This document shows positions 16,909 through 26,172 of a DNA stretch of 64,000 nucleotides, in pieces. How positions within the stretch are numbered: position 1 is the first letter of the stretch; every line of letters begins with the position of its first letter. The notes below the pieces were generated by a model, which had not been told where the DNA came from, did no database searches, and saw only the letters and a program-made list of their open reading frames with translations. Origin of the DNA: Aeoliella straminimaris (GTDB lineage Bacteria; Planctomycetota; Planctomycetia; Pirellulales; Lacipirellulaceae); assembly GCF_024054565.1 (NCBI RefSeq), contig NZ_JAMXLR010000015.1, positions 88,923-152,922 of the forward strand, read 5' to 3'. A program made the translations under genes and the position numbers.

Positions 16909-18684
16909 TTACCGCACCAATGCGGCATGTCGCGGCGAGGCACCCTGCTTCTGTGCGTTGGCCTTCTCTTCCGGTTCGGGCCAGTAGGGCGTAAGCGGCA
17001 ACACCCCGGCCCGCGTTGCCCAGGCGTTCCACGCGCCGCTCAGTTCGGTGACCTTTCCGGCCTGCTCCTCGGCCAGATCGTGCAACTCGCTGCGATCGTT
17101 GGCAAGGTTGTACAATTGCCAACGCCCCTTCGCGCCGCGGGCGACGAGTTTCCAGTCGCCATCGCGAACGGCGCGATTCCCCTCGTGTTCCCAAAAGATG
17201 GGCGCCTTGCGATCGAGCGGCTCGCCCGCAAAGGCCGGCACCAGGCTAGTTCCCTCGGCCGGCTGTATCTCTACGTCCCCGTCGTGAAACTTGGTCGGAT
17301 ACTCGGCCTTACCGACCTCAACCAAGGTGGCCATGATGTCGATTAGGTGACCAGGCTGGGTTTCGAGTTCGCCGTGTCGCTTAATGCCTTGCGGCCAATG
17401 AGCAATCAGCGGCGTGGCAATACCCCCTTCATGAACATAGTGCTTAAACAGCCGGAAGGGCGTATTCGAAGCGTTGGCCCACTCGCGGCCAACCTCCATG
17501 TAAGTATTCGGGGGGCCGGGCACGACACCCCTTCCCCACTGCACAGGCTGCCCTGCCCGGGTGTATTGCGGAACCACCTTCAACTGCAAGGCGTCGTCGG
17601 CCATGGCCTCGACGGGCTCCATATCCTCGCGCAAACGCCGTGCTTTGTTGCTACGGCCTTCCTCCTGGCAAGCACCGTTGTCCTGCAGGTAAAGGATCAG
17701 CGTGTTGTCGAACTGGCCGGTGTCGCGGAGCGTCTGCACGACGCGACCAATGCCTTGATCCATCGAATCGATCATCGCGGCGTAGACTTCCATGCGGTCG
17801 GACTGCCACTGCTTGCGGTCTGCGTCGGTCCAGTCCTTCACGTTGGGCGCCAGCGCCACGTCGTCGGCCAGCAGGCCGAGTTCCTTGATTCGGGCCAGGC
17901 GCGTCTCGCGAAGCTTGTCCCAACCTTCGTCGTACTTGCCTTCGTACTTGGCGATGTCGGCCGGTTTGGCGTGCAGCGGCCAGTGGGCCGCCGTATAAGA
18001 CAGGTACATGAAGAACGGCTTCTCGCCCTGCTGGTGCTCGCGAATCATCTGCGAGGCGTTGTCGCTCAGTGCGTCGGTATAATAGAAGCTGTCGGGGTGA
18101 TCGGGCGCGATCAGTTGGTTGTCGCGGACCAAGGTGCCCGGATCAAAGTAACTTCCGGCTCCCGCAATCGTGCCATAGAAGCGATCGAAGCCACGCGACA
18201 GGGGCCAGTTGTGCTGTGGAATCTCATTCTCATCCACCTGCGCCTGTGTCGGCGCGGGCGTGACGTGCCACTTGCCCACCATGTAGGTGCTGTACCCAGC
18301 GGTCTTCAATACCTCGGCCATGGTCACGCAGCGGCGGTTCAGGTCGCCGGAGTAGCCTTCGGGGCCGGAGTAGCTGGTCATCCACCCCATGCCGGCCTGG
18401 TGCGGGTAGAGCCCCGTGAGCAAGCTGGCCCTGGTGGGGCAGCACCGCCCGGAGTTGTAGAACTGGGTGAACCGCAACCCGCCGTCGGCCAGCCGGTTGA
18501 GGTTTGGCGTGTTGATCTCGCCGCCGTAGCAGCCGATGTCGGAAAAGCCTATGTCGTCCGACAAGATGACAATGACATTAGGTCGCTCGTCTGCCGCCAG
18601 CAGCGGCGACGCACTGCCCAGCAGCCCAGCGAGCGCTCCCAACAGCAGCGCAGCTGCCCCGTTGTGACGGCGCAATGGAATCAT
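16909..18684 (-). CDS. Exported arylsulfatase-type sulfatase
   Basis: 591 residues from ATG at 18684. An N-terminal signal peptide (LLLGALAGLLGSASPLLAA) is followed by the sulfatase fold: RPNVIVILSDDIGFSDIGCYGG holds metal-binding Asp residues, and CCPTRASLLTGLYPHQAG contains the C-x-P-x-R signature whose Cys becomes formylglycine. GKWHVTPA and the C-terminal EGNRAVRDGDWKLVARG are also typical. Sulfatases are highly expanded in planctomycetes for sulfated polysaccharides; the substrate cannot be assigned. No maturase (anSME) gene is nearby. Confidence 0.95.
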   Translation of the reverse strand: MIPLRRHNGAAALLLGALAGLLGSASPLLAADERPNVIVILSDDIGFSDIGCYGGEINTPNLNRLADGGLRFTQFYNSGRCCPTRASLLTGLYPHQAGMGWMTSYSGPEGYSGDLNRRCVTMAEVLKTAGYSTYMVGKWHVTPAPTQAQVDENEIPQHNWPLSRGFDRFYGTIAGAGSYFDPGTLVRDNQLIAPDHPDSFYYTDALSDNASQMIREHQQGEKPFFMYLSYTAAHWPLHAKPADIAKYEGKYDEGWDKLRETRLARIKELGLLADDVALAPNVKDWTDADRKQWQSDRMEVYAAMIDSMDQGIGRVVQTLRDTGQFDNTLILYLQDNGACQEEGRSNKARRLREDMEPVEAMADDALQLKVVPQYTRAGQPVQWGRGVVPGPPNTYMEVGREWANASNTPFRLFKHYVHEGGIATPLIAHWPQGIKRHGELETQPGHLIDIMATLVEVGKAEYPTKFHDGDVEIQPAEGTSLVPAFAGEPLDRKAPIFWEHEGNRAVRDGDWKLVARGAKGRWQLYNLANDRSELHDLAEEQAGKVTELSGAWNAWATRAGVLPLTPYWPEPEEKANAQKQGASPRHAALVR

Positions 18685-19171
18685 GACTGGTTCCCTGAAT
18701 GTGTCTCTTGTGTTGTTCCGTAGCGATAAGATGAGGCGACTAGCCGAGTGAGGGCATCTGGGCCGACCTCCGTGTGCCGATTGTACCACGGCGCAAGGCG
18801 GCCCCCCACCACCCCTGGCGGACGCTCAGCTGCCAGCTGGTGTCCAGCACGCGATCTGATCGGGGACCGGTCTCCAGGACTTGTACGTTCGCCAAGCCGC
18901 AAGGTTCCGCGAAACTGACCACGAGCCGAGGTTTTTGGGACGATTTCTGCCGCATTTTGCGACTTTGCCAGTAACACCGGCAAGTTTGCCTGTAGTAGGG
19001 GTTAGGGACCCCGCCAGCACAGAATCCCTCCAATCGTTACCCCGGGCGATGGGGTTATCCACTAGGACGTTCGTCGCAAACGGGGTAATATCAAAGACTT
19101 CGGGCACTTCGGGGAGGAGTGGCGGACGCCCGACCCGCTGTCCCGCAATTTCCAGCTCATTCGAATGGTCG
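18685..19171. other. 487-bp divergent intergenic region
   Basis: Spacer between the divergent sulfatase and RND genes; it must hold both promoters. I see no gene and no convincing consensus promoter. An open plus frame runs through from 18881, but it lacks coding character before ATG 19172. Confidence 0.5.
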
Positions 19172-22018
19172 ATGTTTGCAATTCTTGGCAATTGGGTAAA
19201 CCGCTACTGGCTGGCAATCCTCCTGTTCTGGGGAGCGCTAGCGATAGTGCTGAAGCTAGTGGCGCCCAGCTGGGACCAGGTGGCCCTGGATGGCGACTTT
19301 GACTACCTGCCCAGTAATTCTACCAGCCGACGTGGCATCGCCCTCTTGCATGAGGCATTTCCCGACGAGCAGGCCAAGAGCCAGATCGTGCTGGTGTTCG
19401 CCCGCCCCGACAAGCCTCTCTCGAAACTCGACCGCCAGTTCGCCATCGACGTAGCAGGGCAGTTGTCGCAGTTGGGCCAGGAGTCGTTCAACGTACTCGA
19501 CAACATCCGCAGTCGGCTGGGCCAAGAGCACAGCATTCCCCCCGACAAGGTGCGCTTGAACACGATGCTCGTGGCGCCGCCCGCTCCCGAAGAGACGGAG
19601 AACGAAGACTCAGCCGTCGCGGACGACAAACAGGCTCCCTCACTTGGTCTCACTCAGCAGCAGGCCGATAAGCTGATCGAAGCTGTCTGTGACGAGCACA
19701 ATCTACCGGTCCCCGATCCGGCTACGGCGCCCATCGTCTCGGTAGGCGACCTGGTGGCCTATGTCACCGATGACTTTCCCTGGGCAGACGACAATACGCG
19801 GGTGTGGACCGAGCTTACCCCCGTAGTGGGCCAGATGCTCAAGAACGCCGGTCGAGGAAAGCCGTCCCCGGGCGACGCTTCGAACGACGGAAGGAACCTC
19901 GACGATCACGCTGTGATGGTGGTCGGGCGTCTTACGACCGACATGATGGCCACCGAAAACGTGTGGATCCTGCAGGCAGTCAAGCGCCTGGTGGAAGAAG
20001 CCCGCACTTCGCCCGACAAGCCAGAAGGGCTAGCGGTGGGGCTCAGCGGTTCGGGCATGATTGGTGGCGATATGCAGCTATCGATCGGCGAGAGCCTCAA
20101 GAGCACGGAGTTGACCACCATCGTGCTGGTACTGCTGTGCCTGCTGATGATCTACCGCTCGCCTCTGTTGGTGCTGATACCGATGGCCACGATCGGCGTG
20201 AGCTTGAGCGTGGCAAGCGACGTCGTGGCGCTGATGGCGCAGTACTTGGGGCCTGGCGACCTGACGATTGCCGGCTTGAGCAGCGACTTCAAGATCTTCA
20301 CCACCACGAAGATCTTTGTTGTGGTAATTCTGTTCGGCGCCGGTACCGACTTCTGCCTGTTCCTGATCGCGCGATTCAAGGAGGAACTCGGGCTGGGTGT
20401 CGAGTTATCCAAGGCTTCTGGCACTGCGCTCACGCATGTGGGCGACGCCCTGGCCGCCAGCGCGTTCACCACGATTCTGGGCTTGGCCACGATGTTCTTC
20501 GCCTCGTACGGCAAGTTCGTGTACTCGGGGCCGGTCATCGCGATTTGCCTGTTCATAGCTCTGCTAGCATGCATCACGTTCGCTCCAGCTCTATTGCGGG
20601 CGTTCGGCAAGGTGGTGTTCTGGCCCTTTGGCATCAAGCACCTCACTCCGCCCGAAGAGTCGAATCTGTCGTTCGACGAACAGATGAAGCGGATTTCGCC
20701 TATTTGGGACTGGGTCGCCCGCCAGGTGATTCGCTGGCCTGGTTTGATACTGTGGCTGTCGTTCGGCATTGCAGCTCCGTTCATGTTCAACGGCCTGAGT
20801 GTCCAGAAGACGCACGACTTTATGAACGAACTGGCCGAAGACCGCGCCAGCAAACTGGGCACCGAGTTGATTCGCGACTACTTCCCCCCGGGCGAATCCG
20901 CCCCCATGTCCGTGGTGGCAAAGCTGCCCAGCGGCAACTTGAACGACGATAGCGACTACTCGATCGCTTACTTGAACACACTGCTTTACAACTTGCCGGG
21001 CGTGGTCGACGTTCGCAGCCTCTATAAACCAATTGGTGGGGATCCAACCAGCGGCAAGAACATTGGCGCCGCCACCCTGGCGGGCAGTCCTTTGGCCAAG
21101 ACCGCATTCGTCTCGGAGACTGGCAAGTACGCTGGCAAGGTCACCCAGCTTCACTTGGTGCTGGATAAGGACCCTTTCTCACGCGAAGCCCGGGCGATCG
21201 TCAACGAGATTGAAAAGCGGCTCGAAATGGTGAGCAAAGGGGAAGAGTTCCCCGCCGAGAAACCGGAGTGGTTCGCTGGCACTCAGGACAACTGGGACGT
21301 CATGCGCGAAGGTATTTCCAAGTGGAAAGGAGCCACGTTCGAGTTCATTGGCACCACGCCGGGAATGCGCGACCTGGAACGGGTCACTACCGCCGACGAG
21401 ACCACCATCAAGGTACTAGTCGTGCTGGCAGTGCTAGCGGTGATCATTGTGATCCTGCGCCGTCCGCTGGTTTGCTTGTATCTGATCGTCACGGTGCTGC
21501 TGTCGTACTTCGCAACCATCGGAATGACGGACTTCTTCTTCCGCTGGTATTACGGTGATACTTTCGACGGACTCGACTGGAAGGTGCCAATCTTCCTGTT
21601 CGTGATCCTGATCGCCGTGGGCCAGGACTACAACATCTATCTCACCACCCGCGTGTTCGAGGAGCAGTCTCGACTGGGCCCGCGTCGCGGCTTGCGACGG
21701 GCTATGGTGCAAACCGGTGGCATCATTACCAGCTGTGGCATCATCATGGCGGGTACGTTCATCGCGATGGCTTCGGGTACGCTGCGGGGCATGATCGAAA
21801 TCGGATTCGCCCTGGCCCTGGGCGTCCTGCTCGACACCTTCTTTGTGCGAACGGTCGTCGTGCCTTGTTTCTTCGCCTTGATGGCGGGTAAGGAAGATGA
21901 ACCGGGGGAGCCGCAGGGGGTAAACAACGAGGGTAAGGCCCTTGGCGAAGATGCGGCACACCGGGGTAGTTCGCCGCATCACTCTGGCAGCTCTCAAGTT
22001 ACGGAAACTGCTAGCTAG
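19172..22018 (+). CDS. RND/MMPL family transporter
   Basis: 948 residues with the duplicated RND layout: one helix (YWLAILLFWGALAIVLKLV), a large extracytoplasmic loop, five helices, then a second copy from about residue 520. Transmembrane helices 2-6 include GAGTDFCLFLIARFKEEL, the MMPL-type Gly-Thr/Asp-Tyr motif, mirrored by VGQDYNIYLTTRVFEE in the second half. MMPL proteins export lipids or hydrophobic compounds with the proton gradient. ATG at 19172 starts right at the first helix; a longer frame from 18881 lacks coding character. No membrane-fusion or outer-membrane partner adjacent. Confidence 0.9.
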   Translation: MFAILGNWVNRYWLAILLFWGALAIVLKLVAPSWDQVALDGDFDYLPSNSTSRRGIALLHEAFPDEQAKSQIVLVFARPDKPLSKLDRQFAIDVAGQLSQLGQESFNVLDNIRSRLGQEHSIPPDKVRLNTMLVAPPAPEETENEDSAVADDKQAPSLGLTQQQADKLIEAVCDEHNLPVPDPATAPIVSVGDLVAYVTDDFPWADDNTRVWTELTPVVGQMLKNAGRGKPSPGDASNDGRNLDDHAVMVVGRLTTDMMATENVWILQAVKRLVEEARTSPDKPEGLAVGLSGSGMIGGDMQLSIGESLKSTELTTIVLVLLCLLMIYRSPLLVLIPMATIGVSLSVASDVVALMAQYLGPGDLTIAGLSSDFKIFTTTKIFVVVILFGAGTDFCLFLIARFKEELGLGVELSKASGTALTHVGDALAASAFTTILGLATMFFASYGKFVYSGPVIAICLFIALLACITFAPALLRAFGKVVFWPFGIKHLTPPEESNLSFDEQMKRISPIWDWVARQVIRWPGLILWLSFGIAAPFMFNGLSVQKTHDFMNELAEDRASKLGTELIRDYFPPGESAPMSVVAKLPSGNLNDDSDYSIAYLNTLLYNLPGVVDVRSLYKPIGGDPTSGKNIGAATLAGSPLAKTAFVSETGKYAGKVTQLHLVLDKDPFSREARAIVNEIEKRLEMVSKGEEFPAEKPEWFAGTQDNWDVMREGISKWKGATFEFIGTTPGMRDLERVTTADETTIKVLVVLAVLAVIIVILRRPLVCLYLIVTVLLSYFATIGMTDFFFRWYYGDTFDGLDWKVPIFLFVILIAVGQDYNIYLTTRVFEEQSRLGPRRGLRRAMVQTGGIITSCGIIMAGTFIAMASGTLRGMIEIGFALALGVLLDTFFVRTVVVPCFFALMAGKEDEPGEPQGVNNEGKALGEDAAHRGSSPHHSGSSQVTETAS

Positions 22019-22287
22019 CCAAATTCGCCTCTATTGGCGTTCGTGGTCTCAGAAGTCGGGTTTCCGCGGACCCTTGATGAATTTTTGGCTTTTTCCTTGC
22101 GCCATAATTGACGAATTGCGAGCCAGCCGACAGACTAGGTGTGGAGCGACTGAAGTGTGCTCCATCACAAGCCATCCAGCTGTTCGCACACCCGCACTGA
22201 TCCAACATCACAAGATTCCGCGAATGGCAACGCCGGAGGAGCCCTAACGGGTTCCTCCGGTTTTTTTATGCGCTACCGGTGCGACCG
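22019..22287 (+). ncRNA. Candidate small RNA or long 3' UTR
   Basis: The strong terminator at 22233-22267 lies 215 bases beyond the RND stop. Between them, an AT-rich segment near 22078-22112 could be a promoter, and the following stretch contains a stem (TGGAGC 22142-22147 / GCTCCA 22159-22164). It may be an independent small transcript or simply a structured 3' UTR. No family match is claimed. Confidence 0.3.
22233..22267 (+). terminator. Rho-independent terminator
   Basis: An 8-bp perfect stem CCGGAGGA (22233-22240) / TCCTCCGG (22253-22260), extendable by a G-C pair, is followed by seven T. It ends transcription from the RND side; the opposite strand has no T-run. Confidence 0.9.
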
Positions 22288-23937
22288 TTACGCATCGCTG
22301 GCGGCGACCACCTGTTGGTACGTGGTGTATCCACCACTCAGGTTGCGCGCCTGATAGCCTGCGAGCAAGAGAATCCTGGTTGCCATGTAGCCCCGCTGGC
22401 CCACCTTGCAGTAAGCAACGACTGGCTTACCTTGCGGTAGCGAATCCAGCTTGTCGCGCAGTTCATCGAGCGGAACGTTCACGCTGCCCGGAATCGCTCC
22501 TGCAGCGTACTCTTCGGGCGTGCGTACATCCAGCAACACCGCGTCCTCGAACTCTCCATCGATGAGATCCTTCGAGTGCGCCACTGGTTGGTCGCCACGC
22601 AGGACGCCCGCAGCAATGAAGCCGGCCATGTTGATGGGATCCTTGGCCGAACCAAACTGCGGGGCGTAGGCCAGTTCCGATTCTTCCAGGTCGAACACTG
22701 ACATGCCCGCCTGCAGCGCCATGGATAGCACGTCGACACGTTTATCGATGCCGTGCTTGCCAACCACTTGCCCCCCCAGCAGCTTGCCGGTCTCCGGATC
22801 GAACAACACCTTTACCGCCATCGACGTGGCTCCGGGATAGTAGCCAGCGTGGTCGCCCGGGTGCAGGTAGACCTTTTCGTATTCCAGGCCGAGTCGTTGA
22901 CATGCTTTTTCACTCAAGCCAGTCATCGCGGCACCGTGATCCCATAGGCCGACGATCGCCGTGCCTTGAGTGCCGCGATACTCCAGGTCGCGCCCAAAGA
23001 TGTGATCAGCGGCGATGCGTCCTTGACGATTCGCAGGCCCGGCCAACGGAATCTGCACTGGCGTACCACTCACCACATCCGTTACTTCGATGGCGTCGCC
23101 CACGGCGTAGATGTCGGGATCACTGGTTTGTTGCTGGCGATTCACCTGAATACCGCCGCGCTGGGCGACCTTCAGATCCGCGTCGGCTGCCAACGTGCTC
23201 TCAGGGCGGACACCGATAGCCAGCACAACGAAGTCGGCCGCCAGCGTCTTGCCACTGTTCATTACCACCTGCAGCCCATTGTCCTTTGGGCGAAATTCCG
23301 TGGCCGAATCGCCCAGGTACAGGTCGACGCCGCGGTCGCGGAGCAATTGCTCGAGCGGCGCCACCATCTCGGCGTCCCAGGGAGGCAATATCTGGGGGCT
23401 GAGTTCTACCAGCGACGTTTGCAGGCCGCGATGCACCAGGTTCTCGGCCATCTCGATGCCGATGAATCCAGCGCCAATCACAACCGCTCGCTGGGCCCCC
23501 TTGGTCGCGGCGGCCAGACGGTCGGCGTCCTCCAGATTCCTTAGCGTGTAGATGCCAGGCGACTCGATGCCAGGAATCGGCGGCCTGAACGGTGCCGCGC
23601 CGGGCGCCAGGATCAGCTTGTCGTAGCTCTCCGTGTACTGCTCGCCCGTCTCGAGCCGTCGGATCACTATTTGCTTGTTAGCTCGATCAATCGACTCGAC
23701 CGATTCCCGCACGCGGACATCTAACTGGTAACGTTGACGCAGCCGCTCGATGGGACTCACCAGCAACTTGTTGCGCGACTCGATGGTACCGCCTATGTAA
23801 TAGGGCATTCCACAGTTGGCGAACGACGGGTAACTGCCTCGCTCGACCATAATTATTTCGGCTTCTTCCGACAGCCTTCGTGCACGGGCGGCCGCACTTG
23901 CGCCGCCTGCCACGCCACCAACAATGACGATCTTCAT
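22288..23937 (-). CDS. CoA-disulfide reductase-like oxidoreductase with C-terminal rhodanese
   Basis: 549 residues. The N-terminal FAD domain (KIVIVGGVAGGASAAARARR) carries the single active-site Cys42 in SFANCGMPYYIGG, as in CoA-disulfide/polysulfide reductases. A NAD(P)H domain (AVVIGAGFIGIEMAENLVHRG) and dimerisation domain follow. Residues about 455-549 are a rhodanese domain with active-site Cys in VVAYCKVGQRGYMA. CoADR-rhodanese fusions reduce CoA persulfide or polysulfide. ATG at 23937 is preferred; GTG at 23946 is also in frame. It is the last gene of the ArsR-linked cluster. Confidence 0.92.
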   Translation of the reverse strand: MKIVIVGGVAGGASAAARARRLSEEAEIIMVERGSYPSFANCGMPYYIGGTIESRNKLLVSPIERLRQRYQLDVRVRESVESIDRANKQIVIRRLETGEQYTESYDKLILAPGAAPFRPPIPGIESPGIYTLRNLEDADRLAAATKGAQRAVVIGAGFIGIEMAENLVHRGLQTSLVELSPQILPPWDAEMVAPLEQLLRDRGVDLYLGDSATEFRPKDNGLQVVMNSGKTLAADFVVLAIGVRPESTLAADADLKVAQRGGIQVNRQQQTSDPDIYAVGDAIEVTDVVSGTPVQIPLAGPANRQGRIAADHIFGRDLEYRGTQGTAIVGLWDHGAAMTGLSEKACQRLGLEYEKVYLHPGDHAGYYPGATSMAVKVLFDPETGKLLGGQVVGKHGIDKRVDVLSMALQAGMSVFDLEESELAYAPQFGSAKDPINMAGFIAAGVLRGDQPVAHSKDLIDGEFEDAVLLDVRTPEEYAAGAIPGSVNVPLDELRDKLDSLPQGKPVVAYCKVGQRGYMATRILLLAGYQARNLSGGYTTYQQVVAASDA

Positions 23938-23993
23938 GACGTTCACTCACTTGGAGCTTGGATGGTGATATTCGCGAAACACCAGAGGACCGG

Positions 23994-24551
23994 CTAGGCA
24001 GCCTTGGCGGCCTTGGTACTGCAGGAACCGTCGCCGCACGCCTGGTTCCATGGCATGCGGGCCAGCAGCATGCCCATGCCGCACGTGTCGGTCACGCCGG
24101 CGAACACGAGTCCCGCCCCCACGAACGCCGACAGCGCCAGGAACGCAGGATGGACGAAGTATAACCCAATCCCCAGCAGCACCAGCGAACCAGCCGCGAT
24201 ACGAACCTGCCGTTCGAGCGACATGGTCTTCTTGCCGTGCACGAGTGGCAGACCGGCCTGCTCGCAGGCGGTGGTGCCACCTTCGACGTTCACGACGTTC
24301 TCCAAGCCCGCCGCAGTCAGCTGATCACACGCCTGCGAGCCGCGGCCACCTTTCTGGCAGATGATGTACAGTGGCTTCCCCTCGACCGGCTGCGGCACCG
24401 AGTCGGGCGACACCTGGTCGAGCGGCACGTTCACCGCACCGCGTACATGGGTGCTCTGAAACTCGGCCGGTGTTCGGACATCGACCAGTTTGAAGTTTCC
24501 CCCATCTACAACACTCTTGAATTCGTTAGGACTAATCGTTTGAGCAGCCAT
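23994..24551 (-). CDS. YgaP-like rhodanese with DUF2892 membrane domain
   Basis: 185 residues. The rhodanese domain (FKLVDVRTPAEFQSTHVRGA) has active-site Cys in LYIICQKGGRGSQA. The second half is a DUF2892 two-helix membrane hairpin (RIAAGSLVLLGIGLYFVHP and the following hydrophobic stretch), then a Cys-containing tail (DTCGMG, NQACGDGSC). This is the layout of E. coli YgaP, a membrane sulfurtransferase. GAGAGGTG precedes ATG 24551. A 20-bp operator copy lies just upstream (24578-24597), so it is probably controlled by the adjacent ArsR protein. The next gene begins 56 bases downstream. Confidence 0.92.
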   Translation of the reverse strand: MAAQTISPNEFKSVVDGGNFKLVDVRTPAEFQSTHVRGAVNVPLDQVSPDSVPQPVEGKPLYIICQKGGRGSQACDQLTAAGLENVVNVEGGTTACEQAGLPLVHGKKTMSLERQVRIAAGSLVLLGIGLYFVHPAFLALSAFVGAGLVFAGVTDTCGMGMLLARMPWNQACGDGSCSTKAAKAA

Positions 24552-24577
24552 AATTAACACCTCTCGTATTGGTTATC

Positions 24578-24597
24578 ACATCGCGACATTACGATAT
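24578..24597 (-). promoter_or_regulatory. Probable ArsR operator upstream of rhodanese gene
   Basis: Read on the minus strand: ATATCGTAATGTCGCGATGT. It matches the inverted-repeat operator at 24957-24976 at 17 of 20 positions, and its centre is about 37 bases before the rhodanese ATG. Confidence 0.75.
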
Positions 24598-24624
24598 TAT
24601 TGAGAAAAAAAACTCCCACTAGAA

Positions 24625-24936
24625 TTACTTGGTTCCAAAGCGTGTTTCAATACATTGCATAATCGATTCCAAGTGAGGCTCACCCACGCGATAGTACCGC
24701 CGGCGACCTTCTTTTTCGCTGGTCAACAGTCCACAACGCTGCATCAGCCTCAGGTGCTCCGAAGCCATATGACTGGGCACGTCGCACGCCTCGGCCAGTT
24801 CGCCCACGGTGTACTCCCCCTGCAGCAGCATCTGAACCATCCGCAAACGGTGCGGGTGCGCCAACGTCCGCAAGCACTCGGCAGCTTCGCCGAGGGACTC
24901 GAGATTCGTCATTCGCATTTTCTTGGTGGATGCCAT
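24625..24936 (-). CDS. ArsR-family winged-helix repressor
   Basis: 103 residues with the ArsR fold: LRTLAHPHRLRMVQMLLQGE, YTVGELAEACDVPSHMASEH (recognition helix) and the wing EKEGRRRYYRVGEPHLE. Cysteines are at 21, 51, 68 and 95; C51 and C95 could form a thiol sensor as in the sulfide-responsive BigR/SqrR group, but alignment was not possible. The ELxxCxxC arsenic motif is absent. It overlaps an inverted-repeat operator in its own promoter region and precedes two rhodanese genes, which suggests a persulfide or sulfide sensor (inference). Confidence 0.9.
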   Translation of the reverse strand: MASTKKMRMTNLESLGEAAECLRTLAHPHRLRMVQMLLQGEYTVGELAEACDVPSHMASEHLRLMQRCGLLTSEKEGRRRYYRVGEPHLESIMQCIETRFGTK

Positions 24937-24956
24937 GGTTTTGCCTCTATTTCAAT

Positions 24957-24976
24957 ATATCGGAATGTCTCGATAT
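24957..24976. promoter_or_regulatory. Probable ArsR operator upstream of arsR-type gene
   Basis: ATATCGGAATGTCTCGATAT has perfect 6-bp arms (ATATCG / CGATAT) separated by eight bases, the shape of an ArsR-dimer site. Its nearest edge is 21 bases before the regulator's ATG. A second copy sits before the rhodanese gene. Confidence 0.75.
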
Positions 24977-25130
24977 GTCAATTAATAATTCTGACCACTT
25001 TTTGACCGCGCTCTGCCGCCTGCCATACCAACCTGGCAGATTGCCCCGGTGCGGCGTGGCCGACTATATTGGCCCAACTGGGGGGCAATCGCAAACAATT
25101 GACCAGTCCATCTGACTCTCCAAGTACTCA

Positions 25131-26156
25131 ATGACAGCCACCGCTACCTTGCTACCGATCGACCAGGCCACGTTTCCTCTCTTCGCCGGCATTGACGTCG
25201 GTGGCACGAACATCAAGATCGGCCTGGTGGACGATGCAGGCCATCCCGTGGCCTTTGAGAAGATCCACACCCATCAGCAGCAAGGGGCCGAGAAGGCGGC
25301 CCAGCGGTCCGCTGAGAAGCTCACAGAGATGGTCGCCGGGCTCGGCATAGAGCCCGATCAGGTCGCCCGAGCGGGGCTCGCCACCCCCGGCCCGATGGAC
25401 CTTGCGGCCGGCAAAGTACTGCAGCCTGGCAATTTGCCTGGTTGGCATTTTTCGCCGGTGCGCGACCTGTTTAGCCAGGCCACCGGCCTGCCAGTTACCT
25501 TCGCAAATGATGCTAATGCCGCAGCCTTCGGCGAGTTCTGGAGCGGAGCCGGCGCGGAAGTACGCAACATGGTGCTGGTGACCCTCGGCACCGGCGTCGG
25601 GGGCGGCATCATCATCGACGGGCGTCTGCTCGTCGGTGCCCATGGAGCCGGTGGCGAGATTGGCCACATCGTCATCGACTGCCGGGACGATGCCACGCTC
25701 AACAGCCTGAACCTCCGTGGTACGCTCGAGGGCTACTGCGGCGCGTACGGAGTGCTGGCCCGTGCCCGTAAGGCGCTCGAGGTGCAAGGAGTCAGATCGT
25801 CGCTCAGCGATTTGACCGACGACGCCCTCACGCCATTGGAGATCGCCAAGGCAGCGGAGGCGGGCGATCATCTGGCAATGAGCATTATCTTAGAAACCGC
25901 CAAGCTGCTCGCCATTGGAATGGCCTCGATCATCCACACCGTGGACCCCGAAAGCGTCGTGATCGGCGGCGCCATGACCTTCGGCGGCGATGGACATCCG
26001 CTAGGCGAACGGTTTTTGGAGGAAATCCGGTTACAAACGACCGAGAGGATCTTCGAGAGTCTACGCGGTGAAATCCATATGGACTTCGCCCGATTGGGGG
26101 GCGATGCAGGCTTTATCGGCGCTGCGGGCCTGGCACGAGAAGAACACTTGGGGTGA
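25131..26156 (+). CDS. ROK family sugar kinase (glucokinase-like)
   Basis: 341 residues. The N-terminal ATP site is FAGIDVGGTNIKIG (19-32). The catalytic Asp is in FANDANAAAFGEFW, and the phosphate loop is TLGTGVGGGIIIDG. GHIVIDCRDD contains the conserved ROK Gly-His. The usual ROK zinc cluster (CxCGxxGCxE) is not intact: the equivalent stretch reads NLRGTLEGYCGAYG, so the aligned cysteines are missing. Most ROK members phosphorylate glucose or N-acetylsugars. TATATT near 25065 may be its -10. Confidence 0.88.
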   Translation: MTATATLLPIDQATFPLFAGIDVGGTNIKIGLVDDAGHPVAFEKIHTHQQQGAEKAAQRSAEKLTEMVAGLGIEPDQVARAGLATPGPMDLAAGKVLQPGNLPGWHFSPVRDLFSQATGLPVTFANDANAAAFGEFWSGAGAEVRNMVLVTLGTGVGGGIIIDGRLLVGAHGAGGEIGHIVIDCRDDATLNSLNLRGTLEGYCGAYGVLARARKALEVQGVRSSLSDLTDDALTPLEIAKAAEAGDHLAMSIILETAKLLAIGMASIIHTVDPESVVIGGAMTFGGDGHPLGERFLEEIRLQTTERIFESLRGEIHMDFARLGGDAGFIGAAGLAREEHLG

Positions 26157-26172
26157 GTGGCCCCGTGCCGTC

